Positions 37,880 to 46,499 of a stretch of 64,000 nt of DNA are shown here, one piece after another. The stretch comes from Bog-473 sp963726005. Lineage in GTDB: Bacteria; Actinomycetota; Acidimicrobiia; Acidimicrobiales; RAAP-2. The DNA is taken from the NCBI GenBank assembly GCA_963726005.1, contig CAVSAT010000015.1, positions 62,001 through 126,000 of the forward strand, read 5' to 3'. Made by a program: the position numbers and the translations under genes. The notes below the pieces were generated by a model. The model had not been told where the DNA came from. It did no database searches and worked only from the letters and a program-made list of their open reading frames with translations. The first letter of the stretch is position 1, and every line of letters starts with the position of its first letter.

Positions 37880-37915
37880 CCTCCGACCCCACGACCACAT
37901 TCCGGAAGGACGCCC

Positions 37916-39319
37916 ATGCACCTCGTCGCCATCGGCGGAAGTGACGCCGGCATCAGTGCCGCCCTGCGGGCACGCGAGCTCGATGCGACCACGGAGGTCA
38001 CGGTCGTCGTCGCCGATGCCTACCCCAACTTCTCAATCTGCGGGATCCCCTACTACGTCTCGGGTGAGGTCACGCACTGGCGCAACCTGGCGCATCGAAC
38101 CCTCGACGACCTGAAGGCAACCGGGATGCAGGTCCGCCTCAACACGGTGGCTACCAAGATCGACGTCGGAGGCCGCCGTCTCCACGTCGTCGACGAGGCG
38201 GGGGTCGAGGATCGGGTGGCCTACGACGAACTCGTGGTGGGAACCGGCGCCGCCTCGGTTCGGCCGCCGATCGAAGGCCTCCAGGGCTCCGAGGCGCTCG
38301 GGCCGAGTGACGGGGTGCACTTGCTCCACTCCATGGGCGACACCTTCGAGCTGGTGCGCACGCTCGAGAACGACCACCCGGCCAGCGCCGTGATCGTTGG
38401 CGCCGGCTACATCGGCCTCGAGATGGCCGAGGGGCTCCACGCTCGAGGCTTGTCGGTCACCCAGTTCGAGCAGCTTCCCGAGGTGCTCCCCACCGTCGAC
38501 CCGGAGCTGGGCGCGCTGGTCCATGCGGAGCTGTCGGAACACGGCATCGACGTGCGGACCAACACGACGGTCAAGCGGATCACCCGGGCACCCGAAGGTT
38601 CGGCGGGCCGCTTCCAGATCGACGCCGTCGAGTCGTCGGGCGCCGGGCTCACCGCCTTCGCCGACCTGGTGCTGGTCGTCGTCGGCGTACGTCCCGACAC
38701 GGAGCTCGCGGCCTCGGCCGGCGCCGAGCTCGGCATCGGCGGGGCCATCAGCGTGGACCGGGGCATGCGGACCAACCTCGAGCGTGTCTTCGCGGCCGGA
38801 GACTGCGTCGTGACACACCACCGACTCCTCGGACTCACCTATCTTCCGCTCGGGACCACAGCCCACAAGCAGGGCCGGGTGGCCGGCGAGAACGCCATCG
38901 GGGGGAACCGGGAGTTCGCCGGAAGCCTCGGGACCCAGGTCGTCAAGATCTTCGACATGGCGGCGTGCCGTACGGGTCTACGCGACCACGAGGCCGTCGC
39001 GGCCGGGTTCGACCCGCTGACGGTCGAGTTCGAGGCTGACGACCACAAGGCCTACTACCCGGGCAGCCACCGCATCCGGATGCGCTATACCGGCGATCGC
39101 CGCACGGGGCGGCTTCTCGGCGTCCAACTCTTCGGCCACCGCCACGCCGAGGTGGCCAAACGCATCGACATCGCGGCCGCCGCGATCTTCAACGAGATGA
39201 CGGTGGACGCCATGAGCGATCTCGACCTCTCGTACACCCCGCCGCTGGGCAGCCCGTGGGATGCGATTCAGATCGGTGCCCAGGCGTGGGTGCGCGCTCA
39301 TGGATCGAGCAATGACTAA
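37916..39319 (+). CDS. FAD/NAD(P)-dependent pyridine nucleotide-disulfide oxidoreductase (CoA-disulfide-reductase-like)
   Basis: This 467-residue flavoprotein has the ADP-binding loop LVAIGGSDAGISAALRARE at the N terminus and the single redox Cys in NFSICGIPYYVSG (residue about 43), as in CoA-disulfide reductase and NADH oxidases. The NAD loop is AVIVGAGYIGLEMAEGLHA, the second FAD motif is RVFAAGDCVVT, and a dimerisation domain follows. Ars operons of actinobacteria frequently encode such a protein; a thiol or arsenical reductase role is inferred. It begins 36 bases after the aquaporin gene. Confidence 0.88.
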   Translation: MHLVAIGGSDAGISAALRARELDATTEVTVVVADAYPNFSICGIPYYVSGEVTHWRNLAHRTLDDLKATGMQVRLNTVATKIDVGGRRLHVVDEAGVEDRVAYDELVVGTGAASVRPPIEGLQGSEALGPSDGVHLLHSMGDTFELVRTLENDHPASAVIVGAGYIGLEMAEGLHARGLSVTQFEQLPEVLPTVDPELGALVHAELSEHGIDVRTNTTVKRITRAPEGSAGRFQIDAVESSGAGLTAFADLVLVVVGVRPDTELAASAGAELGIGGAISVDRGMRTNLERVFAAGDCVVTHHRLLGLTYLPLGTTAHKQGRVAGENAIGGNREFAGSLGTQVVKIFDMAACRTGLRDHEAVAAGFDPLTVEFEADDHKAYYPGSHRIRMRYTGDRRTGRLLGVQLFGHRHAEVAKRIDIAAAAIFNEMTVDAMSDLDLSYTPPLGSPWDAIQIGAQAWVRAHGSSND

Positions 39320-39381
39320 GTCGGTGCGGAGTCAAGCGGCCACCAGGGCGTATCGGACGTTGTAGAGGAAAGGGGAGGGTC

Positions 39382-40032
39382 ATGCAAGAGCACGAACCCA
39401 TGACACCGCAGCAGAGAGTGCAACTGAACCACGTTGCCAAGCATCTGCACTCCAAGTTCCACGGTATCTTCAGCCTCGAGTCCATCGAAGCGTTCGTGTT
39501 CGAAAGCTATGACGAGATTGCGAAGAGGGCCACCGTCACCAAGTGGCTGACTGTCACCGCCGAGAAGTTCGCCTTGCAGCGCCTCGAAGCGATGGCGCAC
39601 ATCCAGGACCACTCGGGGAAACGAGTGCCGGCGGTGCTTTTCTTATGTGTCCATAACGCAGGGCGCTCACAGATGGCGTTGGGCTGGTTCAACCACCTGG
39701 CCGCAGGTCGTGCCATTGCATGGTCAGGTGGCTCAGAGCCCGGAACCGATATCAACCAAGACGTGGTGAACGCGATGGCCGAAATCGGGATCGACATCTC
39801 CAAGGAGTTCCCCAAGCCCTGGACGGAAGAGTTCTTGGGCGCGGCGGACGTCGTGGTGACGATGGGTTGTGGCGACGCTTGCCCGCTGATATCCGGCAAG
39901 CACTACGAGGACTGGGATCTGGAAGATCCGACTGGTAAGTCGCTTGAGGCCATTCGACCAATTCGAGAAGAGATCCGTCTGAAGGTCGAAGTGCTCCTCA
40001 ACCAGCTCAACAGGTCGCATCAGTTTTCATAG
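39382..40032 (+). CDS. arsC: arsenate reductase ArsC, LMW-phosphatase fold with N-terminal helical domain
   Basis: This 216-residue protein contains a C-terminal LMW-PTP-type arsenate reductase (about 85-210) with CX5R P-loop LFLCVHNAGRSQMALGW. Next is AWSGGSEPGTDINQDVVNAM, and VVTMGCGDACP provides the second redox Cys. The N-terminal 80 residues are helical (QRVQLNHVAKHLHSKFHGIF) and resemble the domain found in mycothiol-linked actinobacterial arsenate reductases. It reduces As(V) to As(III), which the aquaporin would release. Its codons are noticeably less G+C-rich than those of map or secY, supporting transfer. It converges on map with an 11-base gap. Confidence 0.9.
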   Translation: MQEHEPMTPQQRVQLNHVAKHLHSKFHGIFSLESIEAFVFESYDEIAKRATVTKWLTVTAEKFALQRLEAMAHIQDHSGKRVPAVLFLCVHNAGRSQMALGWFNHLAAGRAIAWSGGSEPGTDINQDVVNAMAEIGIDISKEFPKPWTEEFLGAADVVVTMGCGDACPLISGKHYEDWDLEDPTGKSLEAIRPIREEIRLKVEVLLNQLNRSHQFS

Positions 40033-40043
40033 AGCGAGATTGA

Positions 40044-40784
40044 CTATGGGACCGTGAAGACCTCGGGGCCGTCGGGGGTCACGGCGATCGTGTGCTCGAA
40101 GTGGGCCGACAGGCTCCCGTCGGCCGTGACCACGCTCCAGTTGTCGTCGAGCAGGATGGTCTCGGGCGACCCCGCGTTGACCATGGGCTCGACGGCGAAG
40201 ACGTTCCCCGTCTTGAGGGTGGGCCCCCTCGTGCCGGGCCAATAGTTGGGGACCTGGGGCTGCTCGTGCATGGCGGTCCCGATGGCGTGGCCCACGTACT
40301 CGCGCACCACGCTGAAGCCCGCGCCCTCGGCGACCAGCTGGACGGCCCGACCGATTTCGTTGAGGGCGTTGCCCTTGGTCATCTGCTCAATGCCTGCCCA
40401 CAGGCTGCGCTCGGTGACCTCGAGCAGCTTCTGCGCCTCCTTGGAGATCGTGCCGATGCCCATGGTGAACGCCGCGTCACCGTGGTAGCCCTCGATGATG
40501 GCGCCGCAGTCGATGGAGAGGATGTCCCCCTCTTCGAGCACGTAGGGGCCGGGGATGCCGTGCACGATCATGGAGTTGGGGGACGTGCAGATCACGGCCG
40601 GGAAGCCGTGGTATCCGAGGAAGTTCGAGGTGGCGCCACGACGATCGAGGACCTCGCGGGCGACCTTGTCGAGCTCCAATGTGGTGACGCCCGGCTTGGC
40701 CATGGCCCGGGTGGCCTCGTGCATCTCGGCCACGACCTTGCCGGCACGGCGCATCTTGGCCAGCTCCTCGTCATTACGCCTCAT
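40044..40784 (-). CDS. map: methionine aminopeptidase type I
   Basis: This enzyme removes N-terminal Met. The 246 residues have dinuclear metal ligands in LSIDCGAIIEGYHGDAAFTM (two Asp), YVGHAIGTAMHEQPQVPNY (His), VFAVEPMVNAG (Glu) and HFEHTIAVT (Glu). The ATG at 40784 overlaps the adk stop by four bases. In most actinobacteria infA follows map directly; here the ars island separates them. Confidence 0.97.
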   Translation of the reverse strand: MRRNDEELAKMRRAGKVVAEMHEATRAMAKPGVTTLELDKVAREVLDRRGATSNFLGYHGFPAVICTSPNSMIVHGIPGPYVLEEGDILSIDCGAIIEGYHGDAAFTMGIGTISKEAQKLLEVTERSLWAGIEQMTKGNALNEIGRAVQLVAEGAGFSVVREYVGHAIGTAMHEQPQVPNYWPGTRGPTLKTGNVFAVEPMVNAGSPETILLDDNWSVVTADGSLSAHFEHTIAVTPDGPEVFTVP

Positions 40785-41479
40785 GGGAAGCTCCCTCCCT
40801 CTTCCTCCTTCTTCTTCTGCAGCTGGCGCAGGGCGTCGATCGCGCCTACGACACGGCGCGTCACGGCGTCGGGCGAGCCCGTGCCGTTGATCTCGGCCAA
40901 CAGGTTGCGTTCCTTGTACCAGTTGAGCAGCGGGGCCGTCTCCTCCTCATAGAGGTTGAGCCGGCGCTCGATCGCCTCCTCGGTGTCGTCCTCGCGCTGC
41001 ACCACCTCGCCGCCGCAGACGTCACAGGTCCAGTTCACCAGCGGCGGCGCCGCGGTCGAGTAGTTGGCGCCGCAATCGACGCAGACCCGGCGCGACGCCA
41101 GGCGTTTCATGACCAGGTTGGTGGGGACCTGCAGATCGATGACCAGGTCGAGGCCGAAGGGGTCCACGATCTTCTCGAGCACCTCGGCCTGGCCCGTGGT
41201 GCGCGGGCAGCCGTCGAGCACGAAGCCGCGGCCGGTGGTGTCGCGCTCGGACAGACGGCCGCCCACCATCTCCATGACCAGGTCGTCGGGGATGAGCTCG
41301 CCCTGCTCCATCAGCACATGCGCGCGCTGGCCAATGGACGAGCGGGACTTCACCTCGCTGCGCAGCATGTCCCCCGTGGAGACATGCGGCACCACATAGT
41401 GGTGCGAGAGACGCACACATTGCGTCCCCTTGCCGGCCCCCTGCTTGCCGAGGACCACGAGCCTGACCCCGGGTATCAC
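40781..41479 (-). CDS. adk: adenylate kinase (zinc LID type)
   Basis: Adk equilibrates ATP, ADP and AMP. The 232 residues include the P-loop LVVLGKQGAGKGTQCVRLSH, AMP site VSTGDMLRSEV, and GFVLDGCPRT, where Phe is usual in place of Cys. The LID holds two CxxC pairs (CVDC and CDVC) that bind zinc. The C-terminal tail is Lys/Glu-rich. The start is GTG 41479, six bases after secY. Confidence 0.96.
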   Translation of the reverse strand: MIPGVRLVVLGKQGAGKGTQCVRLSHHYVVPHVSTGDMLRSEVKSRSSIGQRAHVLMEQGELIPDDLVMEMVGGRLSERDTTGRGFVLDGCPRTTGQAEVLEKIVDPFGLDLVIDLQVPTNLVMKRLASRRVCVDCGANYSTAAPPLVNWTCDVCGGEVVQREDDTEEAIERRLNLYEEETAPLLNWYKERNLLAEINGTGSPDAVTRRVVGAIDALRQLQKKKEEEGGSFP

Positions 41480-41485
41480 CGACGC

Positions 41486-42772
41486 CTACTTGAGGAAACC
41501 CTCGTAGTTGCGCATCATCAGCTGGCTGTCGATCTGGCGCATCGTCTCGAGGGCGACACCCACCGAGATCAACAACGTCGTCCCGTAGAAGGGGAAGCGA
41601 TTGAGGTGCCAGAGCGCCATGAGGAGCGACGGCACCACGGCGACCGAGCCGAGGAACAGGGCGCCCACGACCGTGATGCGGCTGAGGATGTGCGCGAAGT
41701 ACCGCTCGGTGGGCGGTCCGGGCCGGATGCCCGGGACGAACCCGCCCTGCTTGCGGATCAGGTCGGCCTGCTGGTGCGGGTCGAAGGCGACATAGACGTA
41801 GAAGAACGTGAACATCACGATGAGCAGGAAGTAGGCGGCGATGTAGAAGAAGCTGGTCGGCGTCAGGCTGGTGCGCACGAAATTCTGGAACCAGTTCCAC
41901 GGGACCACGTTGGAGAGCAGGACCGGGATGTAGAGCACCGAGCTGGCGAAGATGATCGGGATCACGCCGGACTGGTTCACCTTCAGCGGGATGTACGTGG
42001 AGCTGCCGCCGTACATTCGCCGCCCCACGACGCGACGGGCAAAGGTCACGGGTATCCGGCGTTGGCCCTGGTCCATGAAGACGATGAAGACCAAGAGGAC
42101 GAGGGAGACGATGATGATGATCGTGAATTTGGCCTTGCCGCCCTCCTCGTAGATGGCCTTGAAGCCGGTGGGGATGGCCGCCACCACGTTGGCGAAGATC
42201 AGGATCGACATCCCCTGGCCGATGCCACGCTGGGTGATGAGCTCGGCCAGCCACATGACGAAGGCGGTCCCCGCCGTGAGGATCAACACCATGAAGAGGG
42301 CCAGCGGCCAGTTGAAGGTCGGGATCAGGTCGACGCTCGTACCCAAAAGGGCCGAGTCGTGACCGTGGAAGGCGTAGACGAGCCCGGAGGACTGCATGAC
42401 CGCCAGCGCCACGGTCAGGTAGCGCGTGGTCTGCGTGATCTTCTTCTGGCCGACCGCGCCCTGGTCCCGCCACTCCTCCAGCTTGGGGATCACGGTGGAG
42501 AGCAGCTGGATGATGATTGAGCTCGTGATGTAGGGCATGACGCCGAGGCCGAAGACGGCCAGGCGCACCAGGGCGCCCCCGCTGAAGAGGTTGAGGAACC
42601 CGAGCACCCCCGACGCCGAGGCCTGGCTCTCGAGCCCCTGCAGGCGCGACCAGTTGACGCCGGGCACGGGGACGTTCGCCCCGATCTGGTACAGGGCGAT
42701 GACGGCCAGCGTGAACACGACCTTGTTGCGAAGGTCGGGAACCCTGAAGATGTTGGCGAGCCGGGAGAGCAT
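41486..42772 (-). CDS. secY: protein translocase subunit SecY
   Basis: The 428-residue channel subunit of the Sec translocon has ten hydrophobic segments. Conserved segments are VPVPGVNWSRLQ, FSGGALVRLAVFGLGVMPYI, STYIPLKVNQSGVIPIIFAS (helix 7), the loop PGPPTERYFAHIL and the C-terminal RQIDSQLMMRNYEGFLK. It follows rplO by 32 bases and precedes adk, as usual. Confidence 0.98.
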   Translation of the reverse strand: MLSRLANIFRVPDLRNKVVFTLAVIALYQIGANVPVPGVNWSRLQGLESQASASGVLGFLNLFSGGALVRLAVFGLGVMPYITSSIIIQLLSTVIPKLEEWRDQGAVGQKKITQTTRYLTVALAVMQSSGLVYAFHGHDSALLGTSVDLIPTFNWPLALFMVLILTAGTAFVMWLAELITQRGIGQGMSILIFANVVAAIPTGFKAIYEEGGKAKFTIIIIVSLVLLVFIVFMDQGQRRIPVTFARRVVGRRMYGGSSTYIPLKVNQSGVIPIIFASSVLYIPVLLSNVVPWNWFQNFVRTSLTPTSFFYIAAYFLLIVMFTFFYVYVAFDPHQQADLIRKQGGFVPGIRPGPPTERYFAHILSRITVVGALFLGSVAVVPSLLMALWHLNRFPFYGTTLLISVGVALETMRQIDSQLMMRNYEGFLK

Positions 42773-42804
42773 CGCGTCCTCTCAGTGCCTGCCCAGGGGG
42801 GTCA

Positions 42805-43293
42805 CTAGCGGTTCATCAGGGCATTGCCCGAGGCGGGCGGGCGCCCGTGCGCGAATGGCAACGGCACCCGCTCGACGCTACCGCCCGCGGCCGTGATGGC
42901 CGCCTCGGCCCCCTTGGAGAACGCATGTGCCGAGACCCGGACCGGGCGGCTGAGCGACCCCTGGCCCAGGATCTTGACCAGGCCCTTCGGGCGCACCAGA
43001 CCGGCCTCCACCAGGGACTCCACGGTGACCACGTCGGCGCCCAGCGCGTCCAGCGCGCCCACGTTGACCGGGGTGTAGGCGACCCGGAAGGGGTTTTTGA
43101 ACCCCTTCAGCTTGGGGATGCGCTGCATCAGCGGGAGCTGGCCGCCCTCGAACCCGGCCGGCACGGTGCCACGCGCCTTCTGGCCCTTCATGCCCCGGCC
43201 CGCCGTCTTGTGGCCCTTGCCCCCGGTGCCTCGGCCGACGCGGCGCTTGGCCGTGGTCGCGCCCTTGGGCGGCGCCAGATCGTGGAGCTTCAC
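42805..43293 (-). CDS. rplO: 50S ribosomal protein L15
   Basis: A 162-residue protein with the Gly-rich N terminus KRRVGRGTGGKGHKTAGRG and GFEGGQLPLMQRIPKLKGFK. The C-terminal half is VKILGQGSLSRPVRVSAHAF, then SKGAEAAITAAGGS. The start GTG 43293 overlaps the rpmD stop and has GGAGG upstream. Confidence 0.97.
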   Translation of the reverse strand: MKLHDLAPPKGATTAKRRVGRGTGGKGHKTAGRGMKGQKARGTVPAGFEGGQLPLMQRIPKLKGFKNPFRVAYTPVNVGALDALGADVVTVESLVEAGLVRPKGLVKILGQGSLSRPVRVSAHAFSKGAEAAITAAGGSVERVPLPFAHGRPPASGNALMNR

Positions 43294-43511
43294 TTCGAGA
43301 CCTCCTCGACGCTGATCAGGTGCGGCACGCGGGCCAGCATGCCCCTGATTTCGGGGCGATCCGGCAGCTCGTTGGACTGGCCGATGCCACGCAGGCCCAG
43401 CGCCCGCAACGTGCCGCGGTGCTTGGGCTTGCTGCCGATGGCCGAGCGCGTCTGGGTCACGAGCAGCAAGGACTCCCCCGACCCCTTCTTGGTGTTTGCC
43501 CTCGGTGCCAC
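43290..43511 (-). CDS. rpmD: 50S ribosomal protein L30
   Basis: This small protein reads LLLVTQTRSAIGSKPKHRGT and LRALGLRGIGQSNELPDRPE to HLISVEEVSK, a clear L30. The start GTG 43511 gives 73 residues, about 13 more than most L30, with a Lys-rich N-terminal extension (APRANTKKGSGES). A later start is possible but none has a ribosome-binding site. It lies two bases after rpsE. Confidence 0.94.
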   Translation of the reverse strand: MAPRANTKKGSGESLLLVTQTRSAIGSKPKHRGTLRALGLRGIGQSNELPDRPEIRGMLARVPHLISVEEVSK

Positions 43512-43513
43512 GG

Positions 43514-44065
43514 TCAGCGCGTCTCCGCCGCGAAGAGATCCGTCTCGCGCTTGCGCTCGCGATAGGCCCGTAGCACGCCACCGGGCGTCACTTCGTCGGC
43601 CGCCTTGCCACGCAGCGCAGCCACCTCGTCCGGACGCCGCAGCTGCTTGAGACCCGCGATGGTGGCGTGGGCCACGTTGATGCCGTTCGACGAGCCCAGC
43701 GACTTGGCCAGGATGTCGCGGATGCCGGCCATCTCGAGGATGTGACGCGCCGCGCCGCCGGCGATGACGCCGGTGCCCGGGGCAGCCGGCTTCAGCAGCA
43801 CACGGCCGGCACCGCTCTCGCCGATGACGGGGTGCACGATGGTGCTGCCCGCCAGGGGCACTTCGAAGAGGTTCTTGCGCGCCTCTTCGATCCCCTTTTG
43901 GACGGCGAGCCCGGCCTCCTTCGCCTTGCCGTAGCCGAGGCCGACCTTGCCGTTCCCGTCGCCCACCACCATGAGTGCGGCGAACGAGAACCGACGGCCG
44001 CCCTTGACGACCTTCGCCACCCGGTTCACCTTGATGGTGCGCTCTTCGTACTGTGTGTCGACCAT
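43514..44065 (-). CDS. rpsE: 30S ribosomal protein S5
   Basis: A 183-residue decoding-site protein: RVAKVVKGGRRFSFAALMVV, GDGNGKVGLGYGKAKE, GAGRVLLKPAAPGTGVIAGG and AKSLGSSNGINVAHATIAGL are all canonical. It lies two bases after rplR. Confidence 0.98.
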   Translation of the reverse strand: MVDTQYEERTIKVNRVAKVVKGGRRFSFAALMVVGDGNGKVGLGYGKAKEAGLAVQKGIEEARKNLFEVPLAGSTIVHPVIGESGAGRVLLKPAAPGTGVIAGGAARHILEMAGIRDILAKSLGSSNGINVAHATIAGLKQLRRPDEVAALRGKAADEVTPGGVLRAYRERKRETDLFAAETR

Positions 44066-44067
44066 GC

Positions 44068-44442
44068 TCAGAACTCCAGTCCCTCGGCCCGTGCCGCGTC
44101 AGCCAGGACGGCGACACGACCGTGGTACACGAACCCCCCACGGTCGAACACCACTGTGCTGATCCCGGCCGCCTTGGCCCTGGACCCGAGCAGGTGACCG
44201 ACCGATTCTGCGCCCGTCACGTTACCGCCACCGCCCTTGGCCAAAGACGCGTGCAGATCGGGCTCGACCGACGACGCCGAGACCAGCGTCCGGCCGGCGG
44301 TGTCGTCGATGAGCTGGGCCGAGATGTGGCGGTTGGACCGGTGCACGGCCAGCCGGGGGCACTCGGCAGTGCCGCTGACCTTGGTGCGCACGCGGTCGTG
44401 GCGCCGGAGGCGCAGCCGGGTGCGATCGCTCGTGCGTGCCAT
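44068..44442 (-). CDS. rplR: 50S ribosomal protein L18
   Basis: A 124-residue 5S rRNA-binding protein: RHDRVRTKVSGTAECPRLAV, HRSNRHISAQLIDD and the ending VVFDRGGFVYHGRVAVLADA are diagnostic. The start ATG overlaps the rplF stop by one base (TAATG). Confidence 0.97.
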   Translation of the reverse strand: MARTSDRTRLRLRRHDRVRTKVSGTAECPRLAVHRSNRHISAQLIDDTAGRTLVSASSVEPDLHASLAKGGGGNVTGAESVGHLLGSRAKAAGISTVVFDRGGFVYHGRVAVLADAARAEGLEF

Positions 44443-44981
44443 TACTTCGCTGCCTTTCCTGCCTTGCGCAGCACCCGCTCGTTCGCGTAACGCACGCCCT
44501 TGCCCTTGTAGGGCTCGGGCTTGCGCAGCTTGCGGATGTCCGCGGCCACCTGGCCGACCTTCTCCTTGTCGATGCCTCTGACGAGGATGCGGGTCGGGAC
44601 GGGCACCTCGAAGGTGATTCCTTCGGGCGCGTCGACCTGGACGGGGTGGGAGAAGCCGAGCGCCAACTCGAGCGAGCTTGGGCCCTTGGCGGTGGCGCGG
44701 TAGCCGACGCCGACGATCTCGAGCTCCTTGGAGAAGCCCTCGGTCACCCCCGAGACCATGTTGGCCACGAGGGAGCGCGACAGGCCGTGCAGCGCACGGT
44801 GACGGCGCTCGTCGTCGGGCCGGGTCACCACGAGCGTGTCGCCCTCTTGCGCGATCGTGATTCCCTCGGGGAGATCGCGCTCCAGGATGCCCTGGGGACC
44901 CTTGACGTTGACCGTCGCCCCGCTGAGGGTGACAGTGACGCCGGAGGGCACCGCGATGGGCGAGCGTCCGACGCGCGACAT
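44442..44981 (-). CDS. rplF: 50S ribosomal protein L6
   Basis: A 179-residue two-domain L6. MSRVGRSPIAVPSGV opens it, and GVGYRATAKG, LALGFSHPVQV and the C-terminal motif RKLRKPEPYKGKGVRYANE are characteristic. It follows rpsH by 39 bases. Confidence 0.98.
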   Translation of the reverse strand: MSRVGRSPIAVPSGVTVTLSGATVNVKGPQGILERDLPEGITIAQEGDTLVVTRPDDERRHRALHGLSRSLVANMVSGVTEGFSKELEIVGVGYRATAKGPSSLELALGFSHPVQVDAPEGITFEVPVPTRILVRGIDKEKVGQVAADIRKLRKPEPYKGKGVRYANERVLRKAGKAAK

Positions 44982-45020
44982 CAGGCCTCCCCCCGTGTCG
45001 CTGCGGCGCGGGTCCTGTGA

Positions 45021-45425
45021 CTACCAGACATGGCACAACACCTCTCCGCCCAGGTGTTTGCGGCGCGCCTCGGCGTCGGTCACCAAACCCTGGCTGGTGG
45101 AGACCACGGCCACGCCCATGCCGCCCAGCACGCGCGGCATCCCGTCGGCGCGGGCGTAAATGCGCAGGCCCGGCTTCGAGACGCGCTTGATCCCGGCGAT
45201 GGTCCTCGTGCGGTCGCCGGAGTACTTCATGACGATCTCGAGGGTGGTGCCGGGCTTGCCCACGTTCGGCTCGACGTTGTAGCCGGCAATGAAGCCCTCC
45301 CGCTCCAGAATGGAGGCAAGGGACTCCTTGAGCTTGGAGCCGGGCATGCGCACGGTGTCGAACATGGCGGAGTTCGCGTTGCGGATCCGGGTGAGCATGT
45401 CCGCGATGGGGTCAGTCATCGTCAT
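45021..45425 (-). CDS. rpsH: 30S ribosomal protein S8
   Basis: A 134-residue 16S rRNA central-domain binder and the usual spc-operon autorepressor. DPIADMLTRIRNANSAM, LKESLASILEREGFI, and GGMGVAVVSTSQGLVTDAEA then GGEVLCHVW are all present. It lies six bases after rpsN. Confidence 0.98.
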   Translation of the reverse strand: MTMTDPIADMLTRIRNANSAMFDTVRMPGSKLKESLASILEREGFIAGYNVEPNVGKPGTTLEIVMKYSGDRTRTIAGIKRVSKPGLRIYARADGMPRVLGGMGVAVVSTSQGLVTDAEARRKHLGGEVLCHVW

Positions 45426-45431
45426 GGCGGC

Positions 45432-45617
45432 CTACCAGCTCGCCTTCGTCACGCCGGGCACCTCGCCCGCGTGCACCATGACGCGCAGGCAGATGCGGCA
45501 CAGCCCGAACTTGCGGTACACGGCCTTCGGCCGTCCACACCGCTGGCACCGGGTGTATCCCCGCACCTTGAACTTGGGAGTGCGCTGCTGCTTCTCGATC
45601 AATGCCTTCTTCGCCAT
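45432..45617 (-). CDS. rpsN: 30S ribosomal protein S14, type Z (zinc)
   Basis: The short 61-residue zinc form of S14 has four cysteines in CQRCGRPKAVYRKFGLCRIC, with the typical C-terminal MVHAGEVPGVTKASW. It lies four bases after rplE. Confidence 0.97.
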   Translation of the reverse strand: MAKKALIEKQQRTPKFKVRGYTRCQRCGRPKAVYRKFGLCRICLRVMVHAGEVPGVTKASW

Positions 45618-45621
45618 GTTG

Positions 45622-46194
45622 CTACCTGGTCTCCTGTCGGAACGGAAAGCCGAACGCTGCCAGGAACGCCCGTCCTTCCTCGTTGGTGCGTGCGGTGGTG
45701 ACGATGGTGATGTCCATGCCGCGGGTCGTGTCGATCTTGTCGTAATCGATCTCGGGGAAGATCAGCTGCTCGGTGACCCCGAAGGTGTAATTGCCGTGGC
45801 CGTCGAACGACCGGGGCGAAAGACCCCGGAAGTCGCGGATGCGGGGGATGGCCAGGCTGAGCAGGCGGTCGAAGAACTCCCAGGCCCGGTCCCCCCGCAG
45901 CGTCGCCTTGACCCCGATGCTCTGCCCCTCGCGCAGCTTGAAGCCGGCGATCGACTTCTTGGCCCGGGTCACGATGGGCTTCTGGCCGGTGATGGTCTGA
46001 AGGTCGCGCTGGGCCCCCTCAATGAGCGAGGCCTGCTGGGTGGCCCGGCCCACGCCCATGTTGATGACGATCTTCTCCAGCCGTGGCACCTCCATGACAT
46101 TGCTGAGGCCCAGATCCCCCTTGAGCCGGTCCCGCACCTCCGTCAGGTAGCGCTCCTTGAGCCGGGGCCGCGCCGGCGCGCTGGTCGTGCTCAC
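45622..46194 (-). CDS. rplE: 50S ribosomal protein L5
   Basis: A 190-residue 5S rRNA-binding protein: VMEVPRLEKIVINMGVGRAT, LQTITGQKPIVTRAKKSIAG, REGQSIGVKATLRGDRAWEF, and the ending MDITIVTTARTNEEGRAFL. GTG 46194 overlaps the rplX stop as GTGA. Confidence 0.97.
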   Translation of the reverse strand: MSTTSAPARPRLKERYLTEVRDRLKGDLGLSNVMEVPRLEKIVINMGVGRATQQASLIEGAQRDLQTITGQKPIVTRAKKSIAGFKLREGQSIGVKATLRGDRAWEFFDRLLSLAIPRIRDFRGLSPRSFDGHGNYTFGVTEQLIFPEIDYDKIDTTRGMDITIVTTARTNEEGRAFLAAFGFPFRQETR

Positions 46195-46499
46195 AGCTCG
46201 GCCCCGCACTTCTTGCAGACGCGCACCTTCTCGCCGTCCTCCTCGAAGCGGTACCCGGCGCGCGTGGGCTTGTCGCAGCTCTTGCAGACCAGGGCCACCG
46301 TCGAGACGTGGACGGGCATGAACTTGTCGATCACGCCCCCCTGCTGGGTGGCACGGGTCGGCTTGGCATGGCGCTTGGCCACGTTGACACCCTCGAGGAT
46401 GACCCGCTCGCGCGACGGGATGGCGCGCACCACCTCGGCCTTCTTGCCCTTGTCCTTGCCGGACAGGACGATCACCTGGTCTCCCTTGTGGATCCGCAT
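46191..46499 (-). CDS. rplX: 50S ribosomal protein L24
   Basis: A 102-residue KOW-domain protein: MRIHKGDQVIVLSGKDKGK, then VNVAKRHAKPT and the C-terminal extension with two CxxC pairs (CKSC and CKKCG), which suggests a small zinc site. It abuts rplN with no gap. Confidence 0.97.
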   Translation of the reverse strand: MRIHKGDQVIVLSGKDKGKKAEVVRAIPSRERVILEGVNVAKRHAKPTRATQQGGVIDKFMPVHVSTVALVCKSCDKPTRAGYRFEEDGEKVRVCKKCGAEL

